From Comamonas sp. (GTDB lineage: Bacteria > Pseudomonadota > Gammaproteobacteria > Burkholderiales > Burkholderiaceae_C): a DNA stretch of 64,000 bases. How positions within the stretch are numbered: position 1 is the first letter of the stretch; every line of letters starts with the position of its first letter. The notes below the pieces were generated by a model. That model searched no databases. It was not told where the DNA came from and saw only the letters and a program-made list of their open reading frames with translations. Both the position numbers and the translations under genes were made by a program. The stretch covers positions 186,001-250,000 of the forward strand of contig JAITLR010000009.1 in assembly GCA_031277805.1 (NCBI GenBank), read 5' to 3'. Below, one piece after another: positions 26,908 to 36,086 of this stretch.

Positions 26908-26995
26908 AAAAAAAAAAAAAAAAACGCTCATAACGAGCGTTTTTATGAAGGAAAGGGGTTTGCGACTTTCATGTCGAAACTCCCTTCCAGAAAGC
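26908..26995 (-). ncRNA. Structured element, right copy: hairpin plus terminator after puuD
   Basis: On the minus strand a hairpin built around CGAC/GTCG (26963-26976) with flanking GTTT/AAAC pairing is followed by ACGCTC/GAGCGT (26924-26940) and a run of 17 T (26908-26924). It is about 50 bases beyond the puuD stop, so it works as that gene's terminator. It closely resembles the element at 10067-10145 in sequence, order and spacing. It may be a processed 3' UTR small RNA or a repeated element family. Confidence 0.55.
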
Positions 26996-27048
26996 CGTAT
27001 GGATACTAAGCCATTGTTTACGGCTTTAACACCCAGAACAGCTAGGCA

Positions 27049-28344
27049 TCAATTCACGGCAGCGCCGGATTCGTACCAAGTCTTGATCAGGTTGCGCTCG
27101 TCTTCAGACAGAGCACCAGGATTGCCAAAAGGCATCTTCTTCAACTGAACCACCTGTTGGTAGATCTGCTGGGCATGCGACTTCACCGCTTCGGGAGAAT
27201 CCAGACGGACACCCTTTTGCTGGATGGCAGTGCCATGGCAAACCACGCAGTGCTGCTGGAAGATGGCATTGACCTTGGCAAAGCCTTCGCCACCAGCAGC
27301 TGCAGGGGCTGCTGCGGGAGCTGTACCTTCGGCTACTGGAGCTGCCGGAGTTGCAGCCTGCTCGGCAGCAGGTGCTGCAGGAGTGGCAGCCACGGGAGCA
27401 GGAGCAGCCGCAGGAGCGGGCTTGAGCCAAACGAACACGGCCAACAGAGCAGCCACGCCGACAGCAGCGTAAGGCCAGGGGTGGCTGTTGCGACCCAGCT
27501 TGTAGCCGTGACGCATCACGAAGAATTGGCGAATTGCAGCGCCGGCAAACATCATGCCGATCAGCACCAGCCAGTTCATCTTGTGGCTATACAGCCAGCC
27601 ATAGTGGTTGGACAACATGGCGAACAGCACGGGCAGCGTGAAGTAGGTGTTGTGCACGCTACGCTGCTTGGCACGTTGACCATGGCGGGGATCCACAGGC
27701 TCGCCGGCCTTCAGGGAAGCCACCACCTTGCGCTGGCCAGGGATGATCCAGAAGAACACGTTGGCGCTCATGGAGGTCGCGAGCATCGCACCCATCAGCA
27801 GGAAAGCTGCCTGGCCGGGGAAGATGTGGCAGGCCAGATAAGCTGCGATACACACCAGCACCAGAACCATGGCACCGACCGTGGCGTCGCCATTCTTCTT
27901 CTGACCGAAAGTGCGGCAGACGAAGTCATACAGCAGCCAGAATACGACCAGGAAGCCCAGAGCCGAAGCCACGGCAGCGCCGGCGCTCATGGCATTGGCA
28001 TCACCGGGGGTGACCAGGTAGATGTTGGCGTTCCACAGGTAGGAAACCGTCAGCAGGGCAAAACCGGACAACCATGTGGTGTAGCTTTCCCAGTAGAACC
28101 AGTGCAGGTGATCCGGCATCTTGGGAGGAGACACGTTGAACTTGACGGGGTGGTAGAAACCACCGCCGTGCACAGCCCAGAGTTCGCCGGAGACGCCCTG
28201 CTTTTTCAGGTCGTCGTCCACGGGCGGCGTCAAGCTGCTGTCCAGGAACACAAAGTAGAAGGATGAACCGACCCAGGCAATGGCGGTGATGACGTGGAGC
28301 CACCGCAACAGCAGGCCGGCCCAGTCGAGAATGTAGCTTTCCAT
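27049..28344 (-). CDS. puuD: Membrane urate oxidase fused to cytochrome c (PuuD)
   Basis: This 431-residue protein oxidises urate to 5-hydroxyisourate and passes electrons to the respiratory chain instead of making peroxide. The N-terminal part has about eight membrane spans (starts MESYILDWAGLLLRWLHVIT) and the urate hydroxylase signature WAVHGGGFYHPVKF. An Ala/Pro linker follows, then a cytochrome c domain with CVVCHG (Cys366/Cys369/His370) and the axial Met405 in KKMPFGNPG. The ATG at 28344 fits the family; the frame extends to 28392. A TGTATGCA element lies 130 bases upstream. Confidence 0.95.
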   Translation of the reverse strand: MESYILDWAGLLLRWLHVITAIAWVGSSFYFVFLDSSLTPPVDDDLKKQGVSGELWAVHGGGFYHPVKFNVSPPKMPDHLHWFYWESYTTWLSGFALLTVSYLWNANIYLVTPGDANAMSAGAAVASALGFLVVFWLLYDFVCRTFGQKKNGDATVGAMVLVLVCIAAYLACHIFPGQAAFLLMGAMLATSMSANVFFWIIPGQRKVVASLKAGEPVDPRHGQRAKQRSVHNTYFTLPVLFAMLSNHYGWLYSHKMNWLVLIGMMFAGAAIRQFFVMRHGYKLGRNSHPWPYAAVGVAALLAVFVWLKPAPAAAPAPVAATPAAPAAEQAATPAAPVAEGTAPAAAPAAAGGEGFAKVNAIFQQHCVVCHGTAIQQKGVRLDSPEAVKSHAQQIYQQVVQLKKMPFGNPGALSEDERNLIKTWYESGAAVN

Positions 28345-28476
28345 AGCTCTCAACCTTGGCAGCGTGGGGCTGCCGAACAACCTGCTCACCACTGCGGGCG
28401 CTCTGAGCAGAAGAAAAGGCCGCGCTCCCGTACGTTACGCACGAGGCACCGCTGCGACCATTCTGTCGACCGAAAG

Positions 28477-28484
28477 TGTATGCA
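28477..28484. promoter_or_regulatory. TGTATACA-type operator upstream of puuD (degenerate)
   Basis: The minus strand reads TTGCATACACTTTCGG. It shares ATACACTTT with the other purine-locus sites (32128, 40915, 48709), with one mismatch in the palindromic core. It is the weakest of the four. Confidence 0.5.
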
Positions 28485-28619
28485 ATTTTTGGTGCCGAGT
28501 GCAGCCACTCTAGGGTTAATCACCCTAGTGATTTCCCTAGGGATTAGATCCAGAGCAAATCTGGCGCCATGAATTTCTGGCAGAAAAGATTCACCAATGC
28601 GCCTGAAAAGTCGCAAAAA

Positions 28620-29456
28620 TCAGACAGTTTGGAGCTTTTGCTGCAAAAGCTGGGCCGCCACGGCCACCGCGATCACTTCTGGCTCCTTCCCCGTGATCCC
28701 AGGTACCCCTATCGGGCAGGTGATATGGGCCAGTTCCTCATCTGTAAAGCCGCGTTCGCGCAGGCGTCGGCTGAAAGTTGCCCATTTGGTCTTGCTGCCG
28801 ATCAAGCCCACGAAAGGCAGATCTCCGCGCTCACGCTGGCGCTTGAGGCACTGAGCCACAATTTCCAGATCCTCCGCGTGGCTGAAGCTCATGATCAGCA
28901 CCTGGGTCTGCGCTGGCAGCTCATCGACAGCGGCCTGCACCGGATCGGAATGCTCGCAAAGCACGCCGACCTGTTCCTCTGCGGGAAAGACGGCATCGCG
29001 GCTGTCCACCCAGATCACGCGATAAGGCAGGCTGCGCAGAATGCGCACCAGTGCATGACCGACATGGCCCGCGCCAAACAAGGCTACGCAATTCGATGGA
29101 ACAGGCAGCAAAGGCTTGAGCAAATGACGCTGTCCGCTCTCAAAAAAAGAGAACTGCAGCTCCAATGCACCACCGCAGCATTGCCCCAGACTGGGACCGA
29201 GGGCGTATCGCTGGACATGGTTTGAAGGTGTCTCACCTCCCGCATCGCGCCACTGGCTGAGCAATTGCTGTGCCTGTGCTATCGCCTGCCATTCCAGATG
29301 ACCGCCGCCGATCGTCCCCAACACCTCGTCAGCGAATACAGCCATCCACGCGCCCTGCTCACGCGGCACAGAGCCGCGTGTGGCGTGAACCTGTACCCAG
29401 CACAGGGGCTGGTGATCCAGACGGCTCAGAATCTTTTCGTAGGTTTCACTCCACAT
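28620..29456 (-). CDS. xdhC: XdhC-type molybdenum cofactor insertion protein
   Basis: This 278-residue protein has an N-terminal XdhC/CoxI domain (VQVHATRGSVPREQGAWMAV, GTIGGGHLEWQA, GQCCGGALEL) and a C-terminal Rossmann-like domain (VALFGAGHVGHALVRIL, FVGLIGSKTKWATF). It binds the sulfurated molybdenum cofactor and inserts it into xanthine dehydrogenase, which makes urate for PuuD. The frame runs open to 29801, but that would overlap the lipoprotein gene at 29644. MWSETYEKILSRL at 29456 fits the family N-terminus. XdhA and XdhB are not in the window. Confidence 0.88.
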   Translation of the reverse strand: MWSETYEKILSRLDHQPLCWVQVHATRGSVPREQGAWMAVFADEVLGTIGGGHLEWQAIAQAQQLLSQWRDAGGETPSNHVQRYALGPSLGQCCGGALELQFSFFESGQRHLLKPLLPVPSNCVALFGAGHVGHALVRILRSLPYRVIWVDSRDAVFPAEEQVGVLCEHSDPVQAAVDELPAQTQVLIMSFSHAEDLEIVAQCLKRQRERGDLPFVGLIGSKTKWATFSRRLRERGFTDEELAHITCPIGVPGITGKEPEVIAVAVAAQLLQQKLQTV

Positions 29457-29643
29457 GGGCAAGCTTGTCTCTGGTCTTATATGGCACAGAGGTCCATCTT
29501 CCCCCATATCCGAGGAAGCGGTAGAAGCTCCTTGATATGAACAGCCTAATGCCATGCGAATAGCCCACGCCTGTTTCATCTGCTTGCCAGCACCGCCTGT
29601 TTCAGCACTCAGCCACGCAGTTTTCAGGATACGCTTGGCGACT

Positions 29644-30126
29644 ATGTCCGAATCCCCCGCCTCCCTGCCCTCGCTCCCATTGCGCAAGAAAGCCTGGCTC
29701 TGGGCCTGCGCCGCGGTGTCTGCCGCCTGCCTGCTGACCGCCTGCCAGACACCGCCCGGTGGCGGTATTTCGTCCGCCCCCTCCACACCCACGGTCTCCA
29801 AGGCCTATCGCAGGGATGCGGCCCAGCATTTGTATGACCGCAATGCAGACCGCATCTACAAGGGCATGCTGCCCCCCATGCTGTATGCGATTGGAGTGCT
29901 ACAGGTCCAACTTGATAGCCAGGGCCGTATCCGCAATCTTCACTGGATGCGCAAGCCCTCGCATGCGCCCGAGGTCGTCGCCGAGATCGAGCGCACGGTA
30001 CGCGCTGCGGCCCCATTCCCCGCGACCGGCAGCCGTTCCACTGTGACCTATACCGATACCTGGCTCTGGGACAGATCGGGGCGCTTTCAGCTCGACACAC
30101 TATCCGAAGGCCAGCTGGGTCAGTGA
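29644..30126 (+). CDS. Lipoprotein with TonB-like C-terminal domain
   Basis: This 160-residue predicted lipoprotein has a basic n-region, hydrophobic stretch and lipobox LLTAC. The C-terminal part (IGVLQVQLDSQGRIRNLHWM, then VVAEIERTVRAAAPFP) resembles the TonB C-terminal fold seen in energy-transducer-like proteins. It lacks a proline-rich linker and transmembrane anchor, so it is not a classical TonB. Function unknown. The start at 29644 gives a proper lipoprotein signal; an upstream ATG at 29554 would add 30 residues before it. It is divergent from xdhC and convergent with the SYLF gene. Confidence 0.75.
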   Translation: MSESPASLPSLPLRKKAWLWACAAVSAACLLTACQTPPGGGISSAPSTPTVSKAYRRDAAQHLYDRNADRIYKGMLPPMLYAIGVLQVQLDSQGRIRNLHWMRKPSHAPEVVAEIERTVRAAAPFPATGSRSTVTYTDTWLWDRSGRFQLDTLSEGQLGQ

Positions 30127-30156
30127 TGTGCCGGCTGGCGCCCCCAGCACACAGTA

Positions 30157-30195
30157 CCCACAAAAAAACCGGCTCTGGGCCGGTTTTTTTGTGGG
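30157..30195. terminator. Bidirectional terminator
   Basis: A perfect 17-base inverted repeat, CCCACAAAAAAACCGGC and its complement with a five-base loop, lies between the convergent lipoprotein and SYLF genes. It provides a T7 run in both directions. Confidence 0.92.
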
Positions 30196-30222
30196 CAGGA
30201 GTCTGGCTCCTGCGCTGCGTGA

Positions 30223-30807
30223 TTACTCCACGACCTTGGTGATCTTCGTGCCTTGCAACGAGACTCCAGCTTCCAGACCGGCATTGGTCAGCACATAGCT
30301 GGTCACAGGCGCCTGGGCGGTAGTGGTGTCGATGCTGCCATTGGCGCCGATCTTGCCGGCGGCCACTGTTGCATCGGCTCCTACGGACCAGCCATTGCTG
30401 CTGACGAACTTGTCCAGCGCTTCCTGGGTATTGAACACATAGATCACAGCCTTGGACTGACCGCCAGCCTGCCAGCCGATGGAGGCACCCGTGGTGCTGT
30501 AGTAACCACGGTTATGACCGCCCACACGCAACACACCACGGCCATGCTCCACGCCCACGACAAAGCTGCCGCCGATGACCGATGGGAAGATCAGCACGCC
30601 TCGGGCACGCTGCACCATTTCACGTGAGCCGGGGGCAGTCTGGTACAGGCGCTCCAGCGCGGCATTGGCACGGGTATTGATGGTGGTTGCATCAGCGCGA
30701 GGGGCCGACGATGTCTCGGGCTTGGTAGTCGTGCAGGCAGTCATGGATACAACACCGGCCACTACAGCAGCAGCCAATGCCAAAGAACGCATAGAGATTT
30801 GTCGCAT
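30223..30807 (-). CDS. SYLF/YSC84-domain lipoprotein
   Basis: This 194-residue predicted lipoprotein has a lipobox in VVSMTAC. Its SYLF domain includes ARGVLIFPSVIGGSFVVGVE and SIGWQAGGQSKAVIYVF, and ends with ITKVVE. SYLF proteins bind lipids; bacterial members are periplasmic or outer-membrane associated and of unclear role. The ATG at 30807 has AAAGGA seven bases upstream, whereas the frame is open to 31008 without a ribosome site. No operon partner is apparent. Confidence 0.88.
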   Translation of the reverse strand: MRQISMRSLALAAAVVAGVVSMTACTTTKPETSSAPRADATTINTRANAALERLYQTAPGSREMVQRARGVLIFPSVIGGSFVVGVEHGRGVLRVGGHNRGYYSTTGASIGWQAGGQSKAVIYVFNTQEALDKFVSSNGWSVGADATVAAGKIGANGSIDTTTAQAPVTSYVLTNAGLEAGVSLQGTKITKVVE

Positions 30808-31163
30808 GTCTATTCCTTTCATGGATGAATGTGTCCGCACATTCCAAAGTTGTGGAAGGCCTGCATGAGGCTCGATGGTCGCCGTTGATCCCTCAATCCG
30901 GCACCCCTCAAGACAAGGTTGAACTGATCCTAGTGGCCTGAGCCACCAAATAAACCCTGCTGCGCCAGATTGCGCCTTTGACCTACAAAGCGCAAGCCCA
31001 TTTATCAAAAAGAACCCACATACCCGTCAGACCCTATCCCGCAAGCCTCTCACCGCGGCGCAAGACTGACAACTGCGCCCAGGTCTGCCTGGAAATGACA
31101 CAAAGCAAGCCAATTCGGCGCTAGCATTCTCGGAGTGCCACCAGCATTGATGACGGGATATTC

Positions 31164-31550
31164 ATGAAGTTCTGGAATTACGTTCACCACCCACGCGCAG
31201 CCATGGTGTTGTTGCGCATCACTCTGGCCTTGCTGATTCTGTTTCATGGCTGGGCCAAGATCCGCCATGGCATTGGCGGTATCGAGCAGATGATCGAAGC
31301 ACGCGGCGCGCCTGGCTGGCTGGCCTATGCCGTGTATCTGGGCGAGGTGGTGGCGCCACTGCTGCTGTTGGTGGGACTATGGGTCGTCCCAGCGGCTTTG
31401 GTGATTGCCATCAATATGCTGGTGGCGTTTTTTCTGGTGCACACCAAACAGGTGCTGATGCTGCAAAGCTCGGGTGGCTGGGCCCTGGAGCTGCAGGCTT
31501 TCTTCTTTGTCACGGCCCTGGTCGTGGCCATGGGCTCATCCAGGGACTGA
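31164..31550 (+). CDS. DoxX-family inner membrane protein
   Basis: This 128-residue protein has four hydrophobic segments. The DoxX hallmark is in the first half: LRITLALLILFHGWAKI, then GIGGIEQMIEARGAPGWLAY, and VVAPLLLLVGLWV. DoxX proteins are linked to redox or sulfur stress in some bacteria, but the specific role here is unknown. It is monocistronic and convergent with uraH. Confidence 0.88.
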   Translation: MKFWNYVHHPRAAMVLLRITLALLILFHGWAKIRHGIGGIEQMIEARGAPGWLAYAVYLGEVVAPLLLLVGLWVVPAALVIAINMLVAFFLVHTKQVLMLQSSGGWALELQAFFFVTALVVAMGSSRD

Positions 31551-31561
31551 TACACAACAGC

Positions 31562-31655
31562 AAAAACAAGAGCGGCTTGCGCTTGGCATTGCTTGATTTC
31601 AAAGCTAAACAACCCTGAAATGAAGAAATAGCCGGCGCAAGCCGCTCTTGTTTTT
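31562..31655. repeat. 21-bp perfect inverted repeat between doxX and uraH
   Basis: Arms at 31562-31582 and 31635-31655 (AAAAACAAGAGCGGCTTGCG plus C, and its complement) are separated by 52 bases. A second short hairpin AAGGCTTCTT/AAGAAGCCTT follows at 31657-31680. The element lies between convergent genes and probably terminates both. The large loop is unusual for a simple terminator and may indicate a mobile or repeated intergenic unit. Confidence 0.8.
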
Positions 31656-31685
31656 GAAGGCTTCTTCAACAAGAAGCCTTGGCGA

Positions 31686-32036
31686 TCAGGAACCGCGGTA
31701 AGTGGAGTAGCTCCAGGGGCTGACCAGCAGAGGCACATGATAGTGCTGCTCGACATTGGCCACGCCGAAGTCCAGGCTCACCTTGTTCAGGAAGCTGGGC
31801 TCAGGCAGCTCAACGCCACGGGCCTTGAAATAAGCAGCCACATCGAAAGTCAGGCGGTAGGTGCCGACCTTCAGCGTGTTGTTGTCGAACAGAGGCGCAT
31901 CGGTACGACCGTCGTGATTGAGCACCAGGCTCTTGATCAGCGTGGCCTTGTCGCCTTCGGTGGAAAACAGTTCAACGGCCATGCCAGCTGCGGGGCAGCC
32001 GTTCATGGTGTCGAGAACGTGGGTGCTCAGTCCCAT
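31686..32036 (-). CDS. uraH: 5-hydroxyisourate hydrolase
   Basis: This 116-residue transthyretin-related enzyme hydrolyses 5-hydroxyisourate, the PuuD product, to OHCU. Signatures are LSTHVLDTMNGCPAAGMAVE with the N-terminal catalytic His, the Arg in NHDGRTDAPL, HYHVPLLVSPWSYSTYRGS at the C-terminus, and the diagnostic terminal YRGS. AGGAGA precedes the ATG. A TGTATACA operator lies 92 bases upstream. Confidence 0.97.
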   Translation of the reverse strand: MGLSTHVLDTMNGCPAAGMAVELFSTEGDKATLIKSLVLNHDGRTDAPLFDNNTLKVGTYRLTFDVAAYFKARGVELPEPSFLNKVSLDFGVANVEQHYHVPLLVSPWSYSTYRGS

Positions 32037-32127
32037 GGAAATCTCCTCATGGACAGTTCAAACCTGCCCTGGTTGTTGCAATAACCAAGAACGTGGGCGC
32101 AGACACCCCCGTCTTAGACGATCAAAG

Positions 32128-32135
32128 TGTATACA
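32128..32135. promoter_or_regulatory. TGTATACA operator upstream of uraH
   Basis: The minus strand reads ACAGAAACTGTATACACTTT. The first 16 bases are identical to the site before gntR (40907-40922), and ACTGTATACACTTT is identical to the site before the permease. The perfect palindromic core suggests a dimeric repressor of the GntR type. Confidence 0.7.
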
Positions 32136-32285
32136 GTTTCTGTACTCGATCAAAGGCAGTACAGACTTGACTTCTAGGCACATACCCGCAAAGGCCCTGC
32201 CAGTCTCGTTTCGGCACAAGTCAGCGCTTCTAAACTATGGGCTCGCATGAGCCTCATGCATCCTGACTCATCCAAGGAGACTCCC

Positions 32286-34109
<1,824 letters not shown>

Positions 34110-34132
34110 GCCATTTCATCGCACTCAAAAGC

Positions 34133-34165
34133 AAAAAAGCCGCGCTCCCCCGAGCGCGGCTTTTT
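34133..34165. terminator. Terminator after ggt
   Basis: GCCGCGCTC pairs with GAGCGCGGC, flanked by A6 and T5. It serves ggt on the plus strand and can also act on the minus-strand glxR operon. Confidence 0.9.
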
Positions 34166-34221
34166 CTATGGGCGGCTATCGCCGTACGCGTAGCTTCGCC
34201 GCCCTCCCCACCTAAGCTGTC

Positions 34222-35133
34222 TTATTCGGCCTTCTGACCGATTTCGAAGTTGGCCTGGATTTCCAGGGCACGCACCATGCCAGAGTGATCCCAGGCAGCG
34301 CCACCGTGGGCCACGCAGCTGTTGAACAGCTCTTGTGCCTGGGCAGTGTTGGGCAGCGACACGCCCAGTTGGCGAGCGCTGGACAGAGCCAGGTTCAGGT
34401 CCTTCTGGTGCAGAGCGATACGGAAGCCTGGATCGAAAGTACGCTTGATCATGCGTTCGGCGTGCACTTCCAGAATCTTGGAAGAGGCAAAACCGCCCAG
34501 CAGGGCTTCACGCACGCGAGCTGGGTCGGCACCGGCACGCGATGCGAACAGCAGGGCTTCGGCCACGGCTTCGATGTTCAGAGCCACGATGATCTGGTTG
34601 GCCACCTTGGCGGTCTGGCCGTCGCCGTTGCCGCCGACCAGAGTGATGTTCTTGCCCATCTTGTCGAACAGGGGCTTGACGCGCTCGAAGGCTGCGTCAG
34701 GGCCGCCGACCATGATGGACAGCGTGCCATTCTTGGCACCGACTTCGCCGCCGGAGACGGGAGCGTCCAGATACTGGGCGCCCACGGCTTCGATGCGCTT
34801 GGCAAAGTCCTTGGTCGCCACGGGCGAGATGGAGGACATGTCCACCACAATCTTGCCGGAGCTGCCCTTCAGGCCTGCTGCCACGCCGTCTTCACCGAAC
34901 AGCACCTTCTCCACGTCGGGAGTGTCGGGCACCATGATGAAGATGATGTCGGCACGCTCGGCCACACCGCGAGCAGTGGTGCACTGCGTGGCGCTGGTTT
35001 CGGCGATGTTGGCGGGCACCTTGCCGTGTGTGTTGACGAACAGCTGGTGACCAGCAGCAATCAGATGGCCGCACATGGGCGCACCCATGATGCCCAGACC
35101 GATAAAGCCCAACTTGAGGGACGATGCGTTCAT
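34222..35133 (-). CDS. glxR: Tartronate semialdehyde reductase (2-hydroxy-3-oxopropionate reductase)
   Basis: This 303-residue beta-hydroxyacid dehydrogenase reduces tartronate semialdehyde to glycerate with NAD(P)H. It has the nucleotide-binding motif LGFIGLGIMGAPMCGHL at the N-terminus and DAPVSGGEVGAKNGTLSIMV as substrate motif. The catalytic Lys is in GQTAKVANQI, and NLALSSARQLGVSLPNTA occurs in the helical domain. It is the last gene of the gcl-hyi-glxR cluster and consumes the Gcl/Hyi products. Confidence 0.96.
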   Translation of the reverse strand: MNASSLKLGFIGLGIMGAPMCGHLIAAGHQLFVNTHGKVPANIAETSATQCTTARGVAERADIIFIMVPDTPDVEKVLFGEDGVAAGLKGSSGKIVVDMSSISPVATKDFAKRIEAVGAQYLDAPVSGGEVGAKNGTLSIMVGGPDAAFERVKPLFDKMGKNITLVGGNGDGQTAKVANQIIVALNIEAVAEALLFASRAGADPARVREALLGGFASSKILEVHAERMIKRTFDPGFRIALHQKDLNLALSSARQLGVSLPNTAQAQELFNSCVAHGGAAWDHSGMVRALEIQANFEIGQKAE

Positions 35134-35214
35134 GGTTGTACTCCTAGATTTTTTGGATACTCGAATTCGATAGCTGACAGCGCTTTTTCAGCAAGCGCTG
35201 CAGGCATATTTGGC

Positions 35215-36018
35215 TTAGGCAGCGACAGCGGTCTTCTTCCAGCCGCCGATCTTTTCCAGCCAGCCCAGACCCGACTCGGTGCCGTTCGCAGGCTTGTATT
35301 CGCAGCCGATGTAGCCGTCGTAGCCGATGCGGTCCAGGTGTGTGAACAGGAAGGGGTAGTTGATCTCGCCCGTACCAGGTTCGTTGCGACCGGGGTTGTC
35401 AGCCAGCTGGATGTGACCGATGCGGGCCAGCTGCTTTTGCATGGTGGCAGCCAGTTCGCCTTCCACGCGCTGAGCGTGGTAGATGTCGTACTGCACGAAA
35501 GCGTTGTCGGCACCGACTTCGTCCAGGATGGACAGAGCCTCATCCGTGCGGTTCAGGTAGAAACCGGGGATGTCGAAGGGGTTGATCGGCTCGATCAGCA
35601 GGCGGATGTTGGCGGCGCTCAGGGCGGCGGCAGCAAAGCGCAGGTTTTCGACAAAGGTACGGCGCACCACGGCAGCGTCGGCACCCGCAGGAACCTTGCC
35701 AGCCAAGCAGTTGAGCTGGGGCACGCCCAGAGCGTGGGCATAGGTCACGGCCTTGGCCACGCCAGCACGGAATTCGTCCACGCGTGTGGGGTCGCAGGCA
35801 ATGCCGCGCTCGCCCGCATCCCAGTCACCTGCGGGCAGGTTGTGCAGAACGATCTTCAGGCCAGTGGCGTCCAGACGTTCCTTGATCTCTTCCACGGTGT
35901 GAGCGTAGGGAAAGAGGAATTCCACGGCTTCAAAGCCTGCGTTTGCGGCACGTTCAAAACGCTCGAGGAAAGGCACCTCGGTGAACAACATGCTCAGGTT
36001 GGCTGCAAAACGGGGCAT
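35215..36018 (-). CDS. hyi: Hydroxypyruvate isomerase
   Basis: This 267-residue TIM-barrel protein interconverts hydroxypyruvate and tartronate semialdehyde. Its N-terminus MPRFAANLSMLFTEVPFLER is characteristic, with conserved EPINPFDIPGFYL, YDIYHAQRVEGEL, QLADNPGRNEPGTGEINYPF and GCEYKPANGTESGLGW. It lies between gcl and glxR. A 12-pair hairpin separates it from gcl. Confidence 0.96.
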   Translation of the reverse strand: MPRFAANLSMLFTEVPFLERFERAANAGFEAVEFLFPYAHTVEEIKERLDATGLKIVLHNLPAGDWDAGERGIACDPTRVDEFRAGVAKAVTYAHALGVPQLNCLAGKVPAGADAAVVRRTFVENLRFAAAALSAANIRLLIEPINPFDIPGFYLNRTDEALSILDEVGADNAFVQYDIYHAQRVEGELAATMQKQLARIGHIQLADNPGRNEPGTGEINYPFLFTHLDRIGYDGYIGCEYKPANGTESGLGWLEKIGGWKKTAVAA

Positions 36019-36052
36019 GGTCTTGTCTCCAGATATCTCGTCAAAAAGGGAA

Positions 36053-36078
36053 AAGGACAGAGCCCTGGCTCTGTCCTT
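36053..36078 (-). terminator. Hairpin between gcl and hyi
   Basis: A perfect 12-pair stem AAGGACAGAGCC/GGCTCTGTCCTT with a two-base loop is followed on the minus strand by TTCCCTTTTT. It probably attenuates read-through or stabilises the gcl transcript within the operon. Confidence 0.65.
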
Positions 36079-36086
36079 GGATGCTG

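Noticed and set aside
26908-26924. A17 run as a sequencing or assembly artefact
   Set aside because: It directly follows a terminator stem on the minus strand, so a long U-run is expected; length could still be imprecise.
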